The notes under the pieces are model-generated. The model was not told the origin of the DNA, did not search any database, and was given only the letters and a program-made list of their open reading frames with translations. Below, in pieces: positions 18,205 through 27,759 of a DNA stretch of 45,378 nucleotides. The position numbers and the translations under genes were made by a program. Source of the DNA: Thiomicrospira sp. (lineage in GTDB: Bacteria; Pseudomonadota; Gammaproteobacteria; Thiomicrospirales; Thiomicrospiraceae); contig JAUUDE010000002.1 in assembly GCA_030826915.1 (NCBI GenBank), positions 1 to 45,378 on the forward strand, read 5' to 3'. The stretch's first letter is position 1. Each line of letters opens with the position of its first letter.

Positions 18205-19311
18205 CTATTTTAGAACCTCTATTTCAGGCGAATTTTCAATATGTAAAGTACGTGTTGGAAAAGCCATTTCAGCACCGTGAGACTCCACAATATCACTAAT
18301 GGTTAACAATACATCTTGCTTAATCTCATGAAACTTTATCCAGTCTGTTGTCTTTGTAAAAGTATAGATAAAGAAATCCAAAGAGGACGAGTTAAAGGCA
18401 TTAAAGTTAACAATCAGAGTTTGATGATTGTCAATCTCGGGATGCTCTCTTAACATTTGTTTCACTCCTTTAATAATCTCTCGCATTTTATGTACATCTG
18501 CATAACGAATACCCATCGTCTCTTTAATTCGACGGTTTGTCATTCGTGATGGGTTCTCTATTGCTATGTTTGCAAAAATACCATTCGGAATATACAGAGG
18601 ACGCTTATCAAATGTTCGGATTGTTGTTCTTCGCCAGCCAATTTGCTCAACAGTGCCTTCAATCTCTTGATCAGGAGAACGAATCCATTCACCTACTGTA
18701 AATGGCTTGTCCATATAGAGCATTAGGCCTCCAAACAAATTACTTAGTAAGTCTTTAGCGGCAAAACCGATGGCAATACCACCTACTCCACCAAAAGCTA
18801 ACAGGCCTGTTAAACTTACTCCAAAAGCATTTAAGAAGAATAAAGTAGTTATTATAAAAACAAGTAAACGAATAATCTTTGCAAAGGCTTCAACAGTAAC
18901 TTCATCTAAACGCTCATCCTCTCTTGCAAAAGTTTTTAAATGTAATTCCAATCTTTGTACTAGACGAATCGCAAACCAACCAACTGACAAAGTCAGAATT
19001 GTTGATTTAAATGACAATATAAACGGCACAATATCAGTGTAAACACCAAACTGAGTAATAGTGGTAGTTAAAGCTAAAACCAAGCCTGTTACCCAAATAA
19101 AGAAAGAAACCGGCGCCCTGGCAGCGTCCACAAAACTATCAACCCAAACTCGGCCTGCTTTTTCCAATTTAAGGTGCACAATGCGTAAAACATAACGCTG
19201 AACAATATCAATAATAACGGTAATCGTAAGTATTGATAAAACCAATAATAACCAAACCTGGCCGCCAAACATAGCAACCAACTCTGTCCAAATTTGCGTT
19301 AACCATTCCAT
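18205..19311 (-). CDS. MscS-family mechanosensitive channel
   Basis: A 368-residue inner-membrane protein that should release osmolytes on hypo-osmotic shock. Four to five membrane helices precede the pore-lining helix and beta domain: GVSLTGLLAFGGVGGIAIGF, then AAKDLLSNLFGG, then KPFTVGEWI and TVEQIGWRRTTIRTFD. This length and the extra N-terminal helices resemble YbdG/MscM-type members rather than the short MscS. Its ATG overlaps the nagZ stop by one base (TAATG), so it is translated from the nagZ transcript. Confidence 0.92.
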   Translation of the reverse strand: MEWLTQIWTELVAMFGGQVWLLLVLSILTITVIIDIVQRYVLRIVHLKLEKAGRVWVDSFVDAARAPVSFFIWVTGLVLALTTTITQFGVYTDIVPFILSFKSTILTLSVGWFAIRLVQRLELHLKTFAREDERLDEVTVEAFAKIIRLLVFIITTLFFLNAFGVSLTGLLAFGGVGGIAIGFAAKDLLSNLFGGLMLYMDKPFTVGEWIRSPDQEIEGTVEQIGWRRTTIRTFDKRPLYIPNGIFANIAIENPSRMTNRRIKETMGIRYADVHKMREIIKGVKQMLREHPEIDNHQTLIVNFNAFNSSSLDFFIYTFTKTTDWIKFHEIKQDVLLTISDIVESHGAEMAFPTRTLHIENSPEIEVLK

Positions 19312-20381
19312 TAAATTAATTCCTGTTGATCTTGTTGTTGATTAATCTTGTCAATGACCGTTATAGCGGCCTGCCATAAAGGGTCGTACTGCAATTTAGA
19401 GTAGTCAAACTTACCATGTGCATGAAGGCGAATTAAACGAGCATGCGATAAAGTATCTGAATGCCAATGCACTTTACTTAATACCTCATCGGCTGCCATT
19501 GGGTCATTGCACACCAATACTAAATCACAACCCGCTTGTAATGCTTGCCTCACCCTTTCCGATGCACTTCCAAATTCAGTCGCTGCTTTCATACTCATAT
19601 CATCACTGATAATTGCACCCTCAAAATGGCATTGTTTTCGCAATACATCCTGCAACCAATGTTCAGAAAAGCCCGCTGGATTTTTATCAATTTGAGAATA
19701 AATGACGTGAGCAGGCATGATGGCATCAACCCCATTTTCAATTAAACGCAAAAATGGCTGAATATCGTGCTGTTGAATTTCAGCAAAGGGACGCTCATCT
19801 AACGCTACTTCCAAATGGCTATCGGCCTCAATAAAACCATGACCTGGAAAATGTTTAGCGACCGAAGCCATTCCCGCCTTACGCATACCATTCATTACAT
19901 GAAAGGCTAAATTACCGACCGCAATTGGATTAGCGTGAAAGGCTCTGTCACCAATCACTTTACTACCACCATAATCTAAGTCCAAAACAGGAGCAAAACT
20001 AAAGTCGATGCCAACAGAAAGCAGTTCGGCAGCCAATAACCAGCCTACTTTTTCCGCCACTTCATAGCTATATTGTTTATCTTGATTATAGAGTTCACCC
20101 AATACTCGCATAGGTGGTATATGAGTAAAACCGCTTCTAAAACGTTGTACTCGTCCACCTTCATGATCTACCCCAATCAGCAATTTAGGGTGACGCAGGT
20201 CATGAATTTGTTGACTCAATTTTTTTATTTGCTCTGCAGATTCAAAGTTTCGGCTAAAAAAGATAACGCCTGCGACCATCGGATCCATTAAGCGTTCAAT
20301 CTCATGGGCTTGAAGTTCGGTGCCTTCAATATCAACCATTACGCTGCCTAATGACATGGATTTACCTGCGATATGATTCAT
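19311..20381 (-). CDS. nagZ: NagZ, cytoplasmic beta-N-acetylhexosaminidase (GH3)
   Basis: NagZ removes GlcNAc from GlcNAc-anhydroMurNAc-peptides in the cytoplasm during peptidoglycan recycling. The GH3 motifs are visible: GVIFFSRNFES, IGVDHEGGRVQRFR, KHFPGHGFIEADSH with the catalytic His of the mobile loop, and the nucleophile in ISDDMSMKAA. I choose the ATG at 20381 because AAGGA precedes it and the N-terminus then starts as in homologues (356 residues). An in-frame start at 20453 would add 24 basic residues. A murein-recycling-type operon lies upstream beyond a small MOSC gene. Confidence 0.94.
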   Translation of the reverse strand: MNHIAGKSMSLGSVMVDIEGTELQAHEIERLMDPMVAGVIFFSRNFESAEQIKKLSQQIHDLRHPKLLIGVDHEGGRVQRFRSGFTHIPPMRVLGELYNQDKQYSYEVAEKVGWLLAAELLSVGIDFSFAPVLDLDYGGSKVIGDRAFHANPIAVGNLAFHVMNGMRKAGMASVAKHFPGHGFIEADSHLEVALDERPFAEIQQHDIQPFLRLIENGVDAIMPAHVIYSQIDKNPAGFSEHWLQDVLRKQCHFEGAIISDDMSMKAATEFGSASERVRQALQAGCDLVLVCNDPMAADEVLSKVHWHSDTLSHARLIRLHAHGKFDYSKLQYDPLWQAAITVIDKINQQQDQQELI

Positions 20382-20515
20382 TTTTATCCTTTTGCGTGCT
20401 TTTTTGATAAATAACTTTATGCATATCATACCCAAAAATAGCACCATAAACACAAGCTTAACTTTACTGTCATATTGATTTAGTAAGATTTTCTCAAAAA
20501 ATTAAGGAAATCTTG

Positions 20516-20965
20516 ATGGCTAAACTGATTGGCATTGCGACACACCAAGAATCAAAAGGAATTATTACCACCCACGATGAAATTTCTGTTTCACTTGAAG
20601 CGGGTTTAAAAGATGATTATCAAGGGCAGAAAAACCGAAAAACTCAAGTGACATTACTCTCGTTAAAAAGCTGGCAACAGGCCTGTAAGGAAGCGGGCAA
20701 AGAAATTGATTGGACAGAACGCAGAGCCAATTTATTACTGGACGACATGGAGTTTGACGACTTTATGGTTGGTCTACAAATTCAAGTAGGGTCAGTTTTG
20801 CTAGAAATCACTAAAGAAACTGACCCTTGTTTAAGAATGGAAATGTTACAACCGGGCCTTAAAGACGCCCTAACACCCAAGTGGCGTGGTGGTGCACGTT
20901 GTAAAGTTTTACGCGCTGGCTCAATCAAAGTAGGCAATAACGTTAGTCTTCTAAAACGTCTTTAA
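20516..20965 (+). CDS. MOSC-domain protein
   Basis: A 149-residue stand-alone MOSC domain (molybdenum cofactor sulfurase C-terminal type). Homology is suggested by the start MAKLIGIATH, the segment TQVTLLSLKSW, ERRANLLLDDMEF, then the conserved Cys in KETDPCLRMEM and the end RGGARCKVLRAGSIKVGNNV. Such proteins bind or carry sulfur or molybdenum cofactor ligands; the specific role is unknown. The ATG at 20516 is preceded by AAGGAAA. It stands alone between minus-strand genes. Confidence 0.82.
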   Translation: MAKLIGIATHQESKGIITTHDEISVSLEAGLKDDYQGQKNRKTQVTLLSLKSWQQACKEAGKEIDWTERRANLLLDDMEFDDFMVGLQIQVGSVLLEITKETDPCLRMEMLQPGLKDALTPKWRGGARCKVLRAGSIKVGNNVSLLKRL

Positions 20966-21041
20966 GTTCATTAACAGCATTCTGAAGTCACTTTAAAAGT
21001 AAATTAAATCTCTTTTGCTAGCAAGCAAAAAAATTACCGAC

Positions 21042-21842
21042 TTATTTCACAGAACGTGTTTTTACATCCAGATAATCACGCCATTGATCACCAATTAAAT
21101 TTACCGCTAAAACCACCAACATCAGAGCAATACCTGGTGCAAGTACAAGATGTGGTGCCACTAACAAATAACGAGTTCCCTCTTTAATCATGCTCCCCCA
21201 TGAGGCTTCTGGCGGTTGTACTCCTAACCCAAGAAAGGACAGGCCTGCTTCAGAAATTACTGCTCCTGCAATGCCAAATGTCGCTTCTACACCTAAAGGT
21301 GCTAAGATGAGTGGTAATACATGACGATACAGCATAATTGGCGTGGGCACCGCTAAAGCTCTGGCCGCCAAAATATGCTCTCTGTTACGAATACTCATGG
21401 TTTGCGCTCTTGAAAGCCGAGCATAGCCTACCCAGCCGACCACCACTAAGGCAAATACCACATTTTCTATACCAGGTCCTAAAATAGCGGCTAAGGCAAT
21501 GGCTAGAAGTAAGCCTGGGAAAGCTAAAAATACATCAATCACCTTTGTGATAATTCTGTCTGTCCAGCCACCTAGGTAACCACTTAATACACCTATGCTG
21601 GTTCCAATTATTGCCGAAAAGAAAACCACGCCTAAAGCGACAAACAAAGAGGTTTGAGCGCCAAGCGCAACCCTTTCTAAAACAGGTCGCCCAAGTTCAT
21701 CTGAACCTAACCAGGCCTGGTAACTTGGTTCAGCCAAAAATGCGTCTAAATGTACCGTATTAGCATCGTCTCCAATTAAGAAACCGAATAAAGCCAAGAC
21801 TAACCAAGCAATAACAATCAAATAGCTGAATATCTTTAACAT
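21042..21842 (-). CDS. Peptide-type ABC importer permease, DppC/OppC-like
   Basis: A 266-residue inner-membrane permease of the dipeptide/oligopeptide ABC class. It shows the short periplasmic segment LGSDELGRPVLERVALGA after TM1, a DppC hallmark, then the coupling EAA-type loop HILAARALAVPTPIMLYRHV and GLSFLGLGVQPPEASWG. Last gene of the operon; its start overlaps the stop of the other permease by one base. No ATPase gene is present in the operon, so it must use one encoded elsewhere. Confidence 0.9.
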   Translation of the reverse strand: MLKIFSYLIVIAWLVLALFGFLIGDDANTVHLDAFLAEPSYQAWLGSDELGRPVLERVALGAQTSLFVALGVVFFSAIIGTSIGVLSGYLGGWTDRIITKVIDVFLAFPGLLLAIALAAILGPGIENVVFALVVVGWVGYARLSRAQTMSIRNREHILAARALAVPTPIMLYRHVLPLILAPLGVEATFGIAGAVISEAGLSFLGLGVQPPEASWGSMIKEGTRYLLVAPHLVLAPGIALMLVVLAVNLIGDQWRDYLDVKTRSVK

Positions 21843-22765
21843 TAGTTTGCCACCCTAATTCTTGGGTCAAGCCAAGCGTAAACCAACTCTGTTAATCCAT
21901 TGATTGTAATGTAAGCGACACTAATCACTAAAATACAGCCCTGCACCACTGGATAATCACGACGTTGAATCGACTCAACCAATAACTGTCCAAGCCCAGG
22001 CCAATCAAAGACCACTTCGGTAATAACAGCGCCACCCAATAATGTACCCAATTGCAAGCCCAGAATGGTTACTACAGGTAATAAGGCATTTAATAATGCA
22101 TGCTTTCCATAGACTAAAGAAGATGGTAAACCTTTGGCCTGAGCGGTACGAATAAAGTCCTCATGCATCACTTCTAATAACGATGCTCTTAACATACGTG
22201 CCAAAATAGCGGCTAATGCCGTACCAAGTGTTATAGCGGGTAAAACCCAAGAAAACGGTTGTTCTGCACCACTTACTGGCAGCCACGCCAAACCCAGTGA
22301 AAAGACTAAAATTAGCATTGGACCTAACCAAAAGTTAGGGATGGAAACCCCAATGAGTGAAACGGTCATAGAAAGATGGTCAGGCCACTTACCTGCTCTT
22401 AAGGCTGCCCAAATTCCGAGTGGAAACGCTATCAGTATCGCTACTAATAAGGCCATAACCGCCAATTGCAACGTCATCGGAAAACGTTCTGCAATTAAAT
22501 CGGAGACCGGTTGCTGAAAAAACAGAGACTGACCTAAATCAAAATTAACCAGGCCTGTTAGATAATGAATATATTGTGTCCAAATAGGTAAATGTAAACC
22601 TAATTGTTCTCTTAAAGCTGTTTCATCCGCAGGGCTTGCCCAATCGCCTAACATCACCGCAACTGGATCACCAGGAACTAAATGGATAAGAAAGAAAACC
22701 AGTGTTCCTACCACCCACGAAACAAATAGAACCGAACCCAATAAACGTAAAATATAAGCAATCAA
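21842..22765 (-). CDS. Peptide-type ABC importer permease, DppB/OppB-like
   Basis: A 307-residue permease with the N-terminal DppB signature (LVPGDPVAVMLGD), a membrane core, and the coupling loop MLRASLLEVMHEDFIRTAQAKG followed by ALLPVVTILGLQLGTLLGG (quoted in parts). It overlaps the YkuD gene upstream by ATGA and the second permease downstream by one base, so all three are co-translated. Substrate class is peptide or nickel-like by family. The neighbouring L,D-peptidase argues for murein peptides, which is inference. Confidence 0.9.
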   Translation of the reverse strand: MIAYILRLLGSVLFVSWVVGTLVFFLIHLVPGDPVAVMLGDWASPADETALREQLGLHLPIWTQYIHYLTGLVNFDLGQSLFFQQPVSDLIAERFPMTLQLAVMALLVAILIAFPLGIWAALRAGKWPDHLSMTVSLIGVSIPNFWLGPMLILVFSLGLAWLPVSGAEQPFSWVLPAITLGTALAAILARMLRASLLEVMHEDFIRTAQAKGLPSSLVYGKHALLNALLPVVTILGLQLGTLLGGAVITEVVFDWPGLGQLLVESIQRRDYPVVQGCILVISVAYITINGLTELVYAWLDPRIRVAN

Positions 22766-23244
22766 GCCACAATCTCCACATGGGTATAAGGCTCTACCAA
22801 TTCAAATAACTCAACAATATCTTTATTACGCATACGAACACAACCATGAGACATCGTCACCCCCATAGGTTCACTATCGGGTGTGCCATGTATATAAATA
22901 TAACGTTGCATGGTATCTACATTTCCCAAACGGTTTAATCCCTTTTCTTTTCCCGAAAGCCATAAAATACGGCTTAAAATCCAATCTCGTTGTGGGTACT
23001 CTTTGGCTAATTGAGCAACAAACACTTCACCCGTTGCTCGACGTCCTACAAAGACTGTATTTATAGGCAAACCTGCGCCAATTTTGGCACGCACAATATG
23101 TTTACCTAAAGGGGTTTTACCCGAGTCTTTTTCACAACCAACACCATTAAGTGCGGTACTAACAGAGTATGACTTTACCAACTCATTGTGCTGGTAGAGT
23201 TTAAGACGTTGTTCTGAAATGCTTATAAGAATGGTATAGGACAA
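22762..23244 (-). CDS. YkuD-fold L,D-peptidase without signal peptide
   Basis: A 160-residue protein that is all YkuD domain. The active site is IHGTPDSEPMG followed by MSHGCVRMRN with the catalytic Cys. Most L,D-transpeptidases are exported to crosslink murein; here the domain begins at residue 3 (YTILISISEQRLKLYQ), an in-frame TGA lies just upstream, and no export signal is possible. This resembles the cytoplasmic L,D-carboxypeptidase ElsL/LdtK of Acinetobacter, which trims tetrapeptides for recycling. The start appears to be TTG with no clear ribosome binding site. It is translationally coupled (ATGA) to a peptide permease. Confidence 0.85.
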   Translation of the reverse strand: MSYTILISISEQRLKLYQHNELVKSYSVSTALNGVGCEKDSGKTPLGKHIVRAKIGAGLPINTVFVGRRATGEVFVAQLAKEYPQRDWILSRILWLSGKEKGLNRLGNVDTMQRYIYIHGTPDSEPMGVTMSHGCVRMRNKDIVELFELVEPYTHVEIVA

Positions 23245-23331
23245 TGAAATTCACAAGTTTGTTAAAACTAAGTTTATTCTACCCTTGATTACCTAGGCTT
23301 TAAATGCTTTTAGAAAAAAGAAGCAAGGTTT

Positions 23332-24885
23332 TTAACCAAGACTCTTTGAGCAATCCAGTAAACCATCCAGACGGCCATCCGAATACAAATGATATCCTGA
23401 CACCTCTTTTCGAGCGACGGCATATTGATCTTCATACCATAAAGGCATAGCGGCTAGCGTTTTCTGCAGATGGCGCTGTAACTCTTGATAGAGCTCCGCT
23501 TGTTTTTCTAAACTGTGCGTTTTGCCTGCTAAACGAATAAGGTTATCCGCTTTATCATCACGATAACGCCCCCTATTGGCACCATTAGGAGGAATTGCTT
23601 CTGAGTCAAAAATATACTGAAAAATATCCGGGCTCTTTACCCCTACCCAAGCTAAACTATAGAGTTGAAATCGGCCTTTTTTAATATCGCTGTAAAAGGT
23701 TCCCCAATCATAGCTTTGAATATTCAGGTGAATGCCAACCTGTTTTAACTGAGATTGATAAATGGTTGCCAGACGTATCCTTGTTGGATCATTCGATGTT
23801 TTATAACTCATTGTTAAGATTGGCTCATTGTGTTCGTTATAACTCACCATATTGTCAGGCAAATTATCCAAGTTTAAGGTTTTTAATAACGCCTTAGATT
23901 TTTCAGGATTAAACTCATAGCCAGGCATATCCTTAACCCCACTCCAATGTTTAGGAACGAGTAAACCACCGGCTAACCTCGCATGACCTGAAAACATGGC
24001 ATCTATAATGGCTTGGCGATTAATACCATGCGCTATCGCTTTTCTTAATGCGGATTGACTTAGTAATGGGTCTTCAAAGTTAAAGCCAATATAACCAAAA
24101 TTTGTACCACCATGCCAACTCACTGCTAAATCAGGCTGTTTTTGGCAATATTGAACCAGCTCAGGTGAAAGGTCATTCTGGATAATATCCAACTCACCTT
24201 TTTTTAGTTTTAAAACTCGAACCGTCGCATCTTTTACAGGAGTAAACTGAAGAGACACATTGTCTTTTCGTCGTTTTAGAACTAACTTCTGCTCAGACAG
24301 TGAAATAAATTCACAAGGACCTGAGCCGATTGGATTTTCCTGAAATCGATGTTGTTTTTCAATGAGTGCTTTAGGCAATATACCAATCACCAATCGCCCT
24401 ACAAACAAAGCATCCGCCTGCTTTAACTCAAATTCAATCTGATTTTCATTCACAGCTTTTATCGATTTAATTTCCTTTAAAGAACCTCTGTGAGCAGAAC
24501 CAAAACCAGGGTCTAAAATACTCTCATAGGTTGCCACTACATCTTCGGCGGTTAAAGGCTCTCCAGTATGAAATATAGACTTTTCATTTAGGGTAAAGAG
24601 GTAACGTGTATCCGAAAGTTGCTGCCATGATGCCAAATCAGGTACAGCTTCAAACTGTTCGTTGAAATCAATAAGTTGACGATACAAAAGACGATTAACC
24701 CGACTAGAAAGTGCATCTGTCGCCTTTCTTGGGTCCAACATTCTGGGACGAGAGGTAATACCAACTCGAATTAATTGGCTGTTACCAATAGATTCACAGC
24801 CTGCGAGAGCTGCCAAACCTAAAGAACTGCAACCAACCAATGTATTCTTAACAAAGCTACGGCGGTTTATTCGACTGTTACTCAA
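23332..24885 (-). CDS. Peptide-type ABC transporter substrate-binding protein (Tat lipoprotein)
   Basis: A 517-residue family-5 solute-binding protein. It has a twin-arginine motif (NRRSFVK, residues 7-13) and a lipobox ending at Cys30 (LAALAGC), so it should be exported folded and anchored as a lipoprotein. Family features are RPRMLDPRKATDALSSR, LLYRQLIDFNEQFE and the ligand-domain segment GGTNFGYIGFNFEDP. First gene of the operon with the YkuD peptidase and two permeases. Ligand is unrecognisable directly; peptides are the usual class. Confidence 0.9.
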   Translation of the reverse strand: MSNSRINRRSFVKNTLVGCSSLGLAALAGCESIGNSQLIRVGITSRPRMLDPRKATDALSSRVNRLLYRQLIDFNEQFEAVPDLASWQQLSDTRYLFTLNEKSIFHTGEPLTAEDVVATYESILDPGFGSAHRGSLKEIKSIKAVNENQIEFELKQADALFVGRLVIGILPKALIEKQHRFQENPIGSGPCEFISLSEQKLVLKRRKDNVSLQFTPVKDATVRVLKLKKGELDIIQNDLSPELVQYCQKQPDLAVSWHGGTNFGYIGFNFEDPLLSQSALRKAIAHGINRQAIIDAMFSGHARLAGGLLVPKHWSGVKDMPGYEFNPEKSKALLKTLNLDNLPDNMVSYNEHNEPILTMSYKTSNDPTRIRLATIYQSQLKQVGIHLNIQSYDWGTFYSDIKKGRFQLYSLAWVGVKSPDIFQYIFDSEAIPPNGANRGRYRDDKADNLIRLAGKTHSLEKQAELYQELQRHLQKTLAAMPLWYEDQYAVARKEVSGYHLYSDGRLDGLLDCSKSLG

Positions 24886-24937
24886 GATAGAACACTCTCT
24901 GAATTCCCAAATAAATATAAATTCAATCTCACTACCG

Positions 24938-26296
24938 TTATTTCGTTGCTTGCATTAAAGCATCATAAGAACTCAAGTCTTCAAACGTTAAATCACCAAG
25001 AGTTGCCTCTAAAGTCAGACGATTAATGACTTGATTATGCAAAGCCTCAATAAGGTTTTTATGAGCACTTGTTTGATTTGCTCGAGCGGTCAAAACCTCT
25101 AACATACTATTTAGGCCAATTTTAAAACCCTCTTCAGCAGATTCTAAAAAGGCATCATTGGATTTCACCGCTTCTCTAAGGGCAAGAATCAAATGCTCAC
25201 CACGCTCAAGGTTAAGCACTAAAGTTCTCACATTCAATTTTGCGCTCTCTTGGCTGTCGCGTAAACCTTGTTGTGCCGCCATCGTTTTATGTTTAGCCGC
25301 TGTTACTTGTGAATCTGTTCCTCCACCGGAAAACAGAGGTATTGAAACAGTAACACCAACCGATGTTCTATCACTATCTACATAAGCAGAACCTGCTTGG
25401 TAGTCACTGTAGTTGGTATCAGAATATTTCGCCTGTAGTGCAACGGTTGGCCAGTAACCCGATTTCTGAACCTCAATTTCTTCATTTGCCGAAGCTAGCT
25501 GTGCTTTGGCTTGCTTAACAGACAAATTTTGCGTTTCGGCTTGTTTTTCCAACTCTTCAATATCAAATGATTCTTTTGGCAAATTCACATTCGCCTTTAG
25601 TTGCTTTAAGTTGTTTTTCTTGATGGATGATATGGTTGCTCCGCTAATTTTAGCAAGAGATTCCAACGCCACATCAAGGCTGTTTTCTGCATTAATCGTA
25701 TCGGTTCGTGATAAGTCATAACTCGACTTTGCCTGTAACACATCCACGCGGCTAGACAATCCAAGATTTGCAGACGCTTCTGCCACTTCAAGCCCTGTGT
25801 ATTCAGCTTTTTGCTTCTTTTTAGCTAAATTTAAAGTGTTTTGCGCCAGCAAGACATCAAAATAACTTTGTGTGACTCGTAACAATAAGTCTTGTTCCGC
25901 ATTTTTTAAAATAGCCAGTGCCACATCTGTACCATACTTGGCCTGATCATAACGAGCCCAACTGGCATGGTTATATAAAGATTGATTGAGTGTGACAGAG
26001 ACATCTCTTGTCGTTACATCACTCACATCATTACTACTGTCTGTTACAAAATAGCTTCCATCTGCTTGAATTTGAGGTAATAATGCGGCACGTGCTGTTG
26101 TTGTACCTTGAATATCAGCTTGGTATTGCGCTTTAGCTTGAGCCAACTTTGCATCATGAGAAACAGCCATATTATAGACATCACTCAAACCTATAGGCGC
26201 AGCAAAAACCCATTGCGACGCCACTGCAAACATGGAAGCGGCTAGAATAGAACGTGTTAAGACACTCTTTAATTTAAATTGATTATTTTTTTTCAT
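24938..26296 (-). CDS. tolC: TolC-family outer-membrane efflux/secretion channel
   Basis: A 452-residue TolC-type protein that forms a trimeric channel linking inner-membrane efflux or type I secretion pumps to the outside. A signal peptide ends near AVASQWVFA; then come two homologous repeats of coiled-coil helices and strands, each beginning with an APIGLSDVYNMA- or NLPKESFDIEELEKQAETQ-like helix. Its ATG lies within the end of the CYTH gene (14-bp overlap), so translation is coupled. No pump genes adjoin it, which is normal for tolC. Confidence 0.92.
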   Translation of the reverse strand: MKKNNQFKLKSVLTRSILAASMFAVASQWVFAAPIGLSDVYNMAVSHDAKLAQAKAQYQADIQGTTTARAALLPQIQADGSYFVTDSSNDVSDVTTRDVSVTLNQSLYNHASWARYDQAKYGTDVALAILKNAEQDLLLRVTQSYFDVLLAQNTLNLAKKKQKAEYTGLEVAEASANLGLSSRVDVLQAKSSYDLSRTDTINAENSLDVALESLAKISGATISSIKKNNLKQLKANVNLPKESFDIEELEKQAETQNLSVKQAKAQLASANEEIEVQKSGYWPTVALQAKYSDTNYSDYQAGSAYVDSDRTSVGVTVSIPLFSGGGTDSQVTAAKHKTMAAQQGLRDSQESAKLNVRTLVLNLERGEHLILALREAVKSNDAFLESAEEGFKIGLNSMLEVLTARANQTSAHKNLIEALHNQVINRLTLEATLGDLTFEDLSSYDALMQATK

Positions 26297-26780
26297 CTTC
26301 TGTCCAACAATTAAATGGATACTTACTGAGATTAATATTATAAAAACGAACTTCTTCAGTGACTTCTCGACCTGCCCAATTTGGAATTTCGAACTCTTCT
26401 AACTCATTATTCATTTCAACTTCAGCTACCACCAACCCCTGATTGTCACCAAAAAACTCATCTATTTCCCAAATATGCGTATCGACCTTAACTAAATAAC
26501 GAATCTTTTCAATAACCGGGCCTACCGCAAGGGTCTCAAGTATTTTTTTACCCTCTTCAAGCGGAATGTCATATTCATACTCGTCACGACTCAAACCAAT
26601 TTCTAAGCTTTTAATATTCATATTCGCTTTTTCACCTTCAATGCGAACGCGAACCGAACTTTTAGCGCTTTTATCTGAAATGTCGTTTAAATAACCCTGC
26701 GCAAATCGTGTTTGCTTATGAGCAAGCTTTTTCCACTCGCTGTTTTTTAATAAAAACTTACGTTCTATCTCTCTTGCCAT
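26283..26780 (-). CDS. CYTH-domain protein (inorganic/organic triphosphatase type)
   Basis: A 165-residue single CYTH domain. It begins with the family signature EIERKFLL and continues with Arg/Lys- and Glu-rich strands of the triphosphate tunnel (SVRVRIEGEKA, KIRYLVKV, WEIDEFFGDNQGLVVAEVE). Short bacterial CYTH proteins hydrolyse tripolyphosphate or similar triphosphates. Adenylate cyclase activity is possible but less likely for this subtype. It overlaps tolC and follows cysM by 51 bases on the same strand, so cysM-CYTH-tolC may be one transcript. Confidence 0.88.
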   Translation of the reverse strand: MAREIERKFLLKNSEWKKLAHKQTRFAQGYLNDISDKSAKSSVRVRIEGEKANMNIKSLEIGLSRDEYEYDIPLEEGKKILETLAVGPVIEKIRYLVKVDTHIWEIDEFFGDNQGLVVAEVEMNNELEEFEIPNWAGREVTEEVRFYNINLSKYPFNCWTEDEKK

Positions 26781-26831
26781 GAAGTATGGTTCCTAAATAC
26801 TTTGTACATTTAAGTTTAGTTTTTTGAATGG

Positions 26832-27725
26832 TTATGAGTTATAAACACCAGTAGAAAGATAGCGGTCACCACGATCACAAATAATACATACAATGACTGC
26901 ATTCTCAACCTCATCAGCCACTTTTAAAGCAGCTGCTACAGATCCACCTGAAGATACCCCTCCAAATATACCCTCTTCAACGGCCAACCTGCGCATAGTC
27001 TCTTCAGCAAGGGTTTGTGACATATCAATGGTTCTATCTACACGAGTAGATTCATAAATTTTAGGCATGTACTCTGCTGGCCAGCGACGAATCCCTGGTA
27101 TAGCCGCTCCGTCTTCAGGCTGAACACCAACAATCTGCACCTTAGAATTTTGCTCTTTCAAATACATTGATGTTCCCATGATTGTACCTGTTGTACCCAT
27201 CGCACTTACAAAATGCGTGATTTCTCCTTGAGTATCGCGCCAAATTTCCGGGCCTGTTGAATCATAGTGAGCCAACGGATTATCAGGATTTGCAAATTGA
27301 TCAAGAACCACACCCTCTCCATTTGCAGACATTCTAGCCGCTAAATCACGCGCACCTTCCATTCCATCTTCTTTCGTCACTTCGATCAGCTCGGCACCGT
27401 ATGCCGCCATGGAGGCTTTACGTTCCATACTCATATTATTAGGCATAATCAATTTCATTTTATAACCCATCATAGCCGCCGCCATCGCTAAGGCAATCCC
27501 AGTATTACCACTGGTTGCTTCAATTAGAGTATCCCCTGGAGAAATATCACCTCTCATTTCAGCTTGTTTAATCATATTTATGGCAGGCCTGTCTTTAACC
27601 GAGCCAGCAGGATTATTCCCCTCTAACTTGGCTAATACAACACTGTTGGTATTGGGGTTGATCATTCTTTGTAACTTAACTAAAGGAGTATTACCCACAA
27701 AATCCATTAATGTTTTGTATTCCAT
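26832..27725 (-). CDS. cysM: CysM, cysteine synthase B
   Basis: CysM makes cysteine from O-acetylserine and sulfide or thiosulfate with PLP. The PLP lysine lies in NNPAGSVKDRPA, the phosphate-binding segment in EATSGNTGIALAMA, and the SAMGTTGTIMGTS and EEGIFGGVSSGGSVAAA loops are intact. The residues DGAAIPGIRRWP are typical of CysM rather than CysK. Length is 297. It lies downstream of a 578-bp non-coding region containing a large inverted-repeat element and one CAGGCCTG copy. Confidence 0.95.
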   Translation of the reverse strand: MEYKTLMDFVGNTPLVKLQRMINPNTNSVVLAKLEGNNPAGSVKDRPAINMIKQAEMRGDISPGDTLIEATSGNTGIALAMAAAMMGYKMKLIMPNNMSMERKASMAAYGAELIEVTKEDGMEGARDLAARMSANGEGVVLDQFANPDNPLAHYDSTGPEIWRDTQGEITHFVSAMGTTGTIMGTSMYLKEQNSKVQIVGVQPEDGAAIPGIRRWPAEYMPKIYESTRVDRTIDMSQTLAEETMRRLAVEEGIFGGVSSGGSVAAALKVADEVENAVIVCIICDRGDRYLSTGVYNS

Positions 27726-27759
27726 TCTTTCTTTCCAATTGTTATAACGTTGTTGAATA

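Noticed and set aside
21001-21041. Hairpin TTTGCT/AGCAAA downstream of the peptide-permease operon
   Set aside because: The stem is 6 bp and the minus-strand side is not followed by a T-run, so I do not call a terminator.
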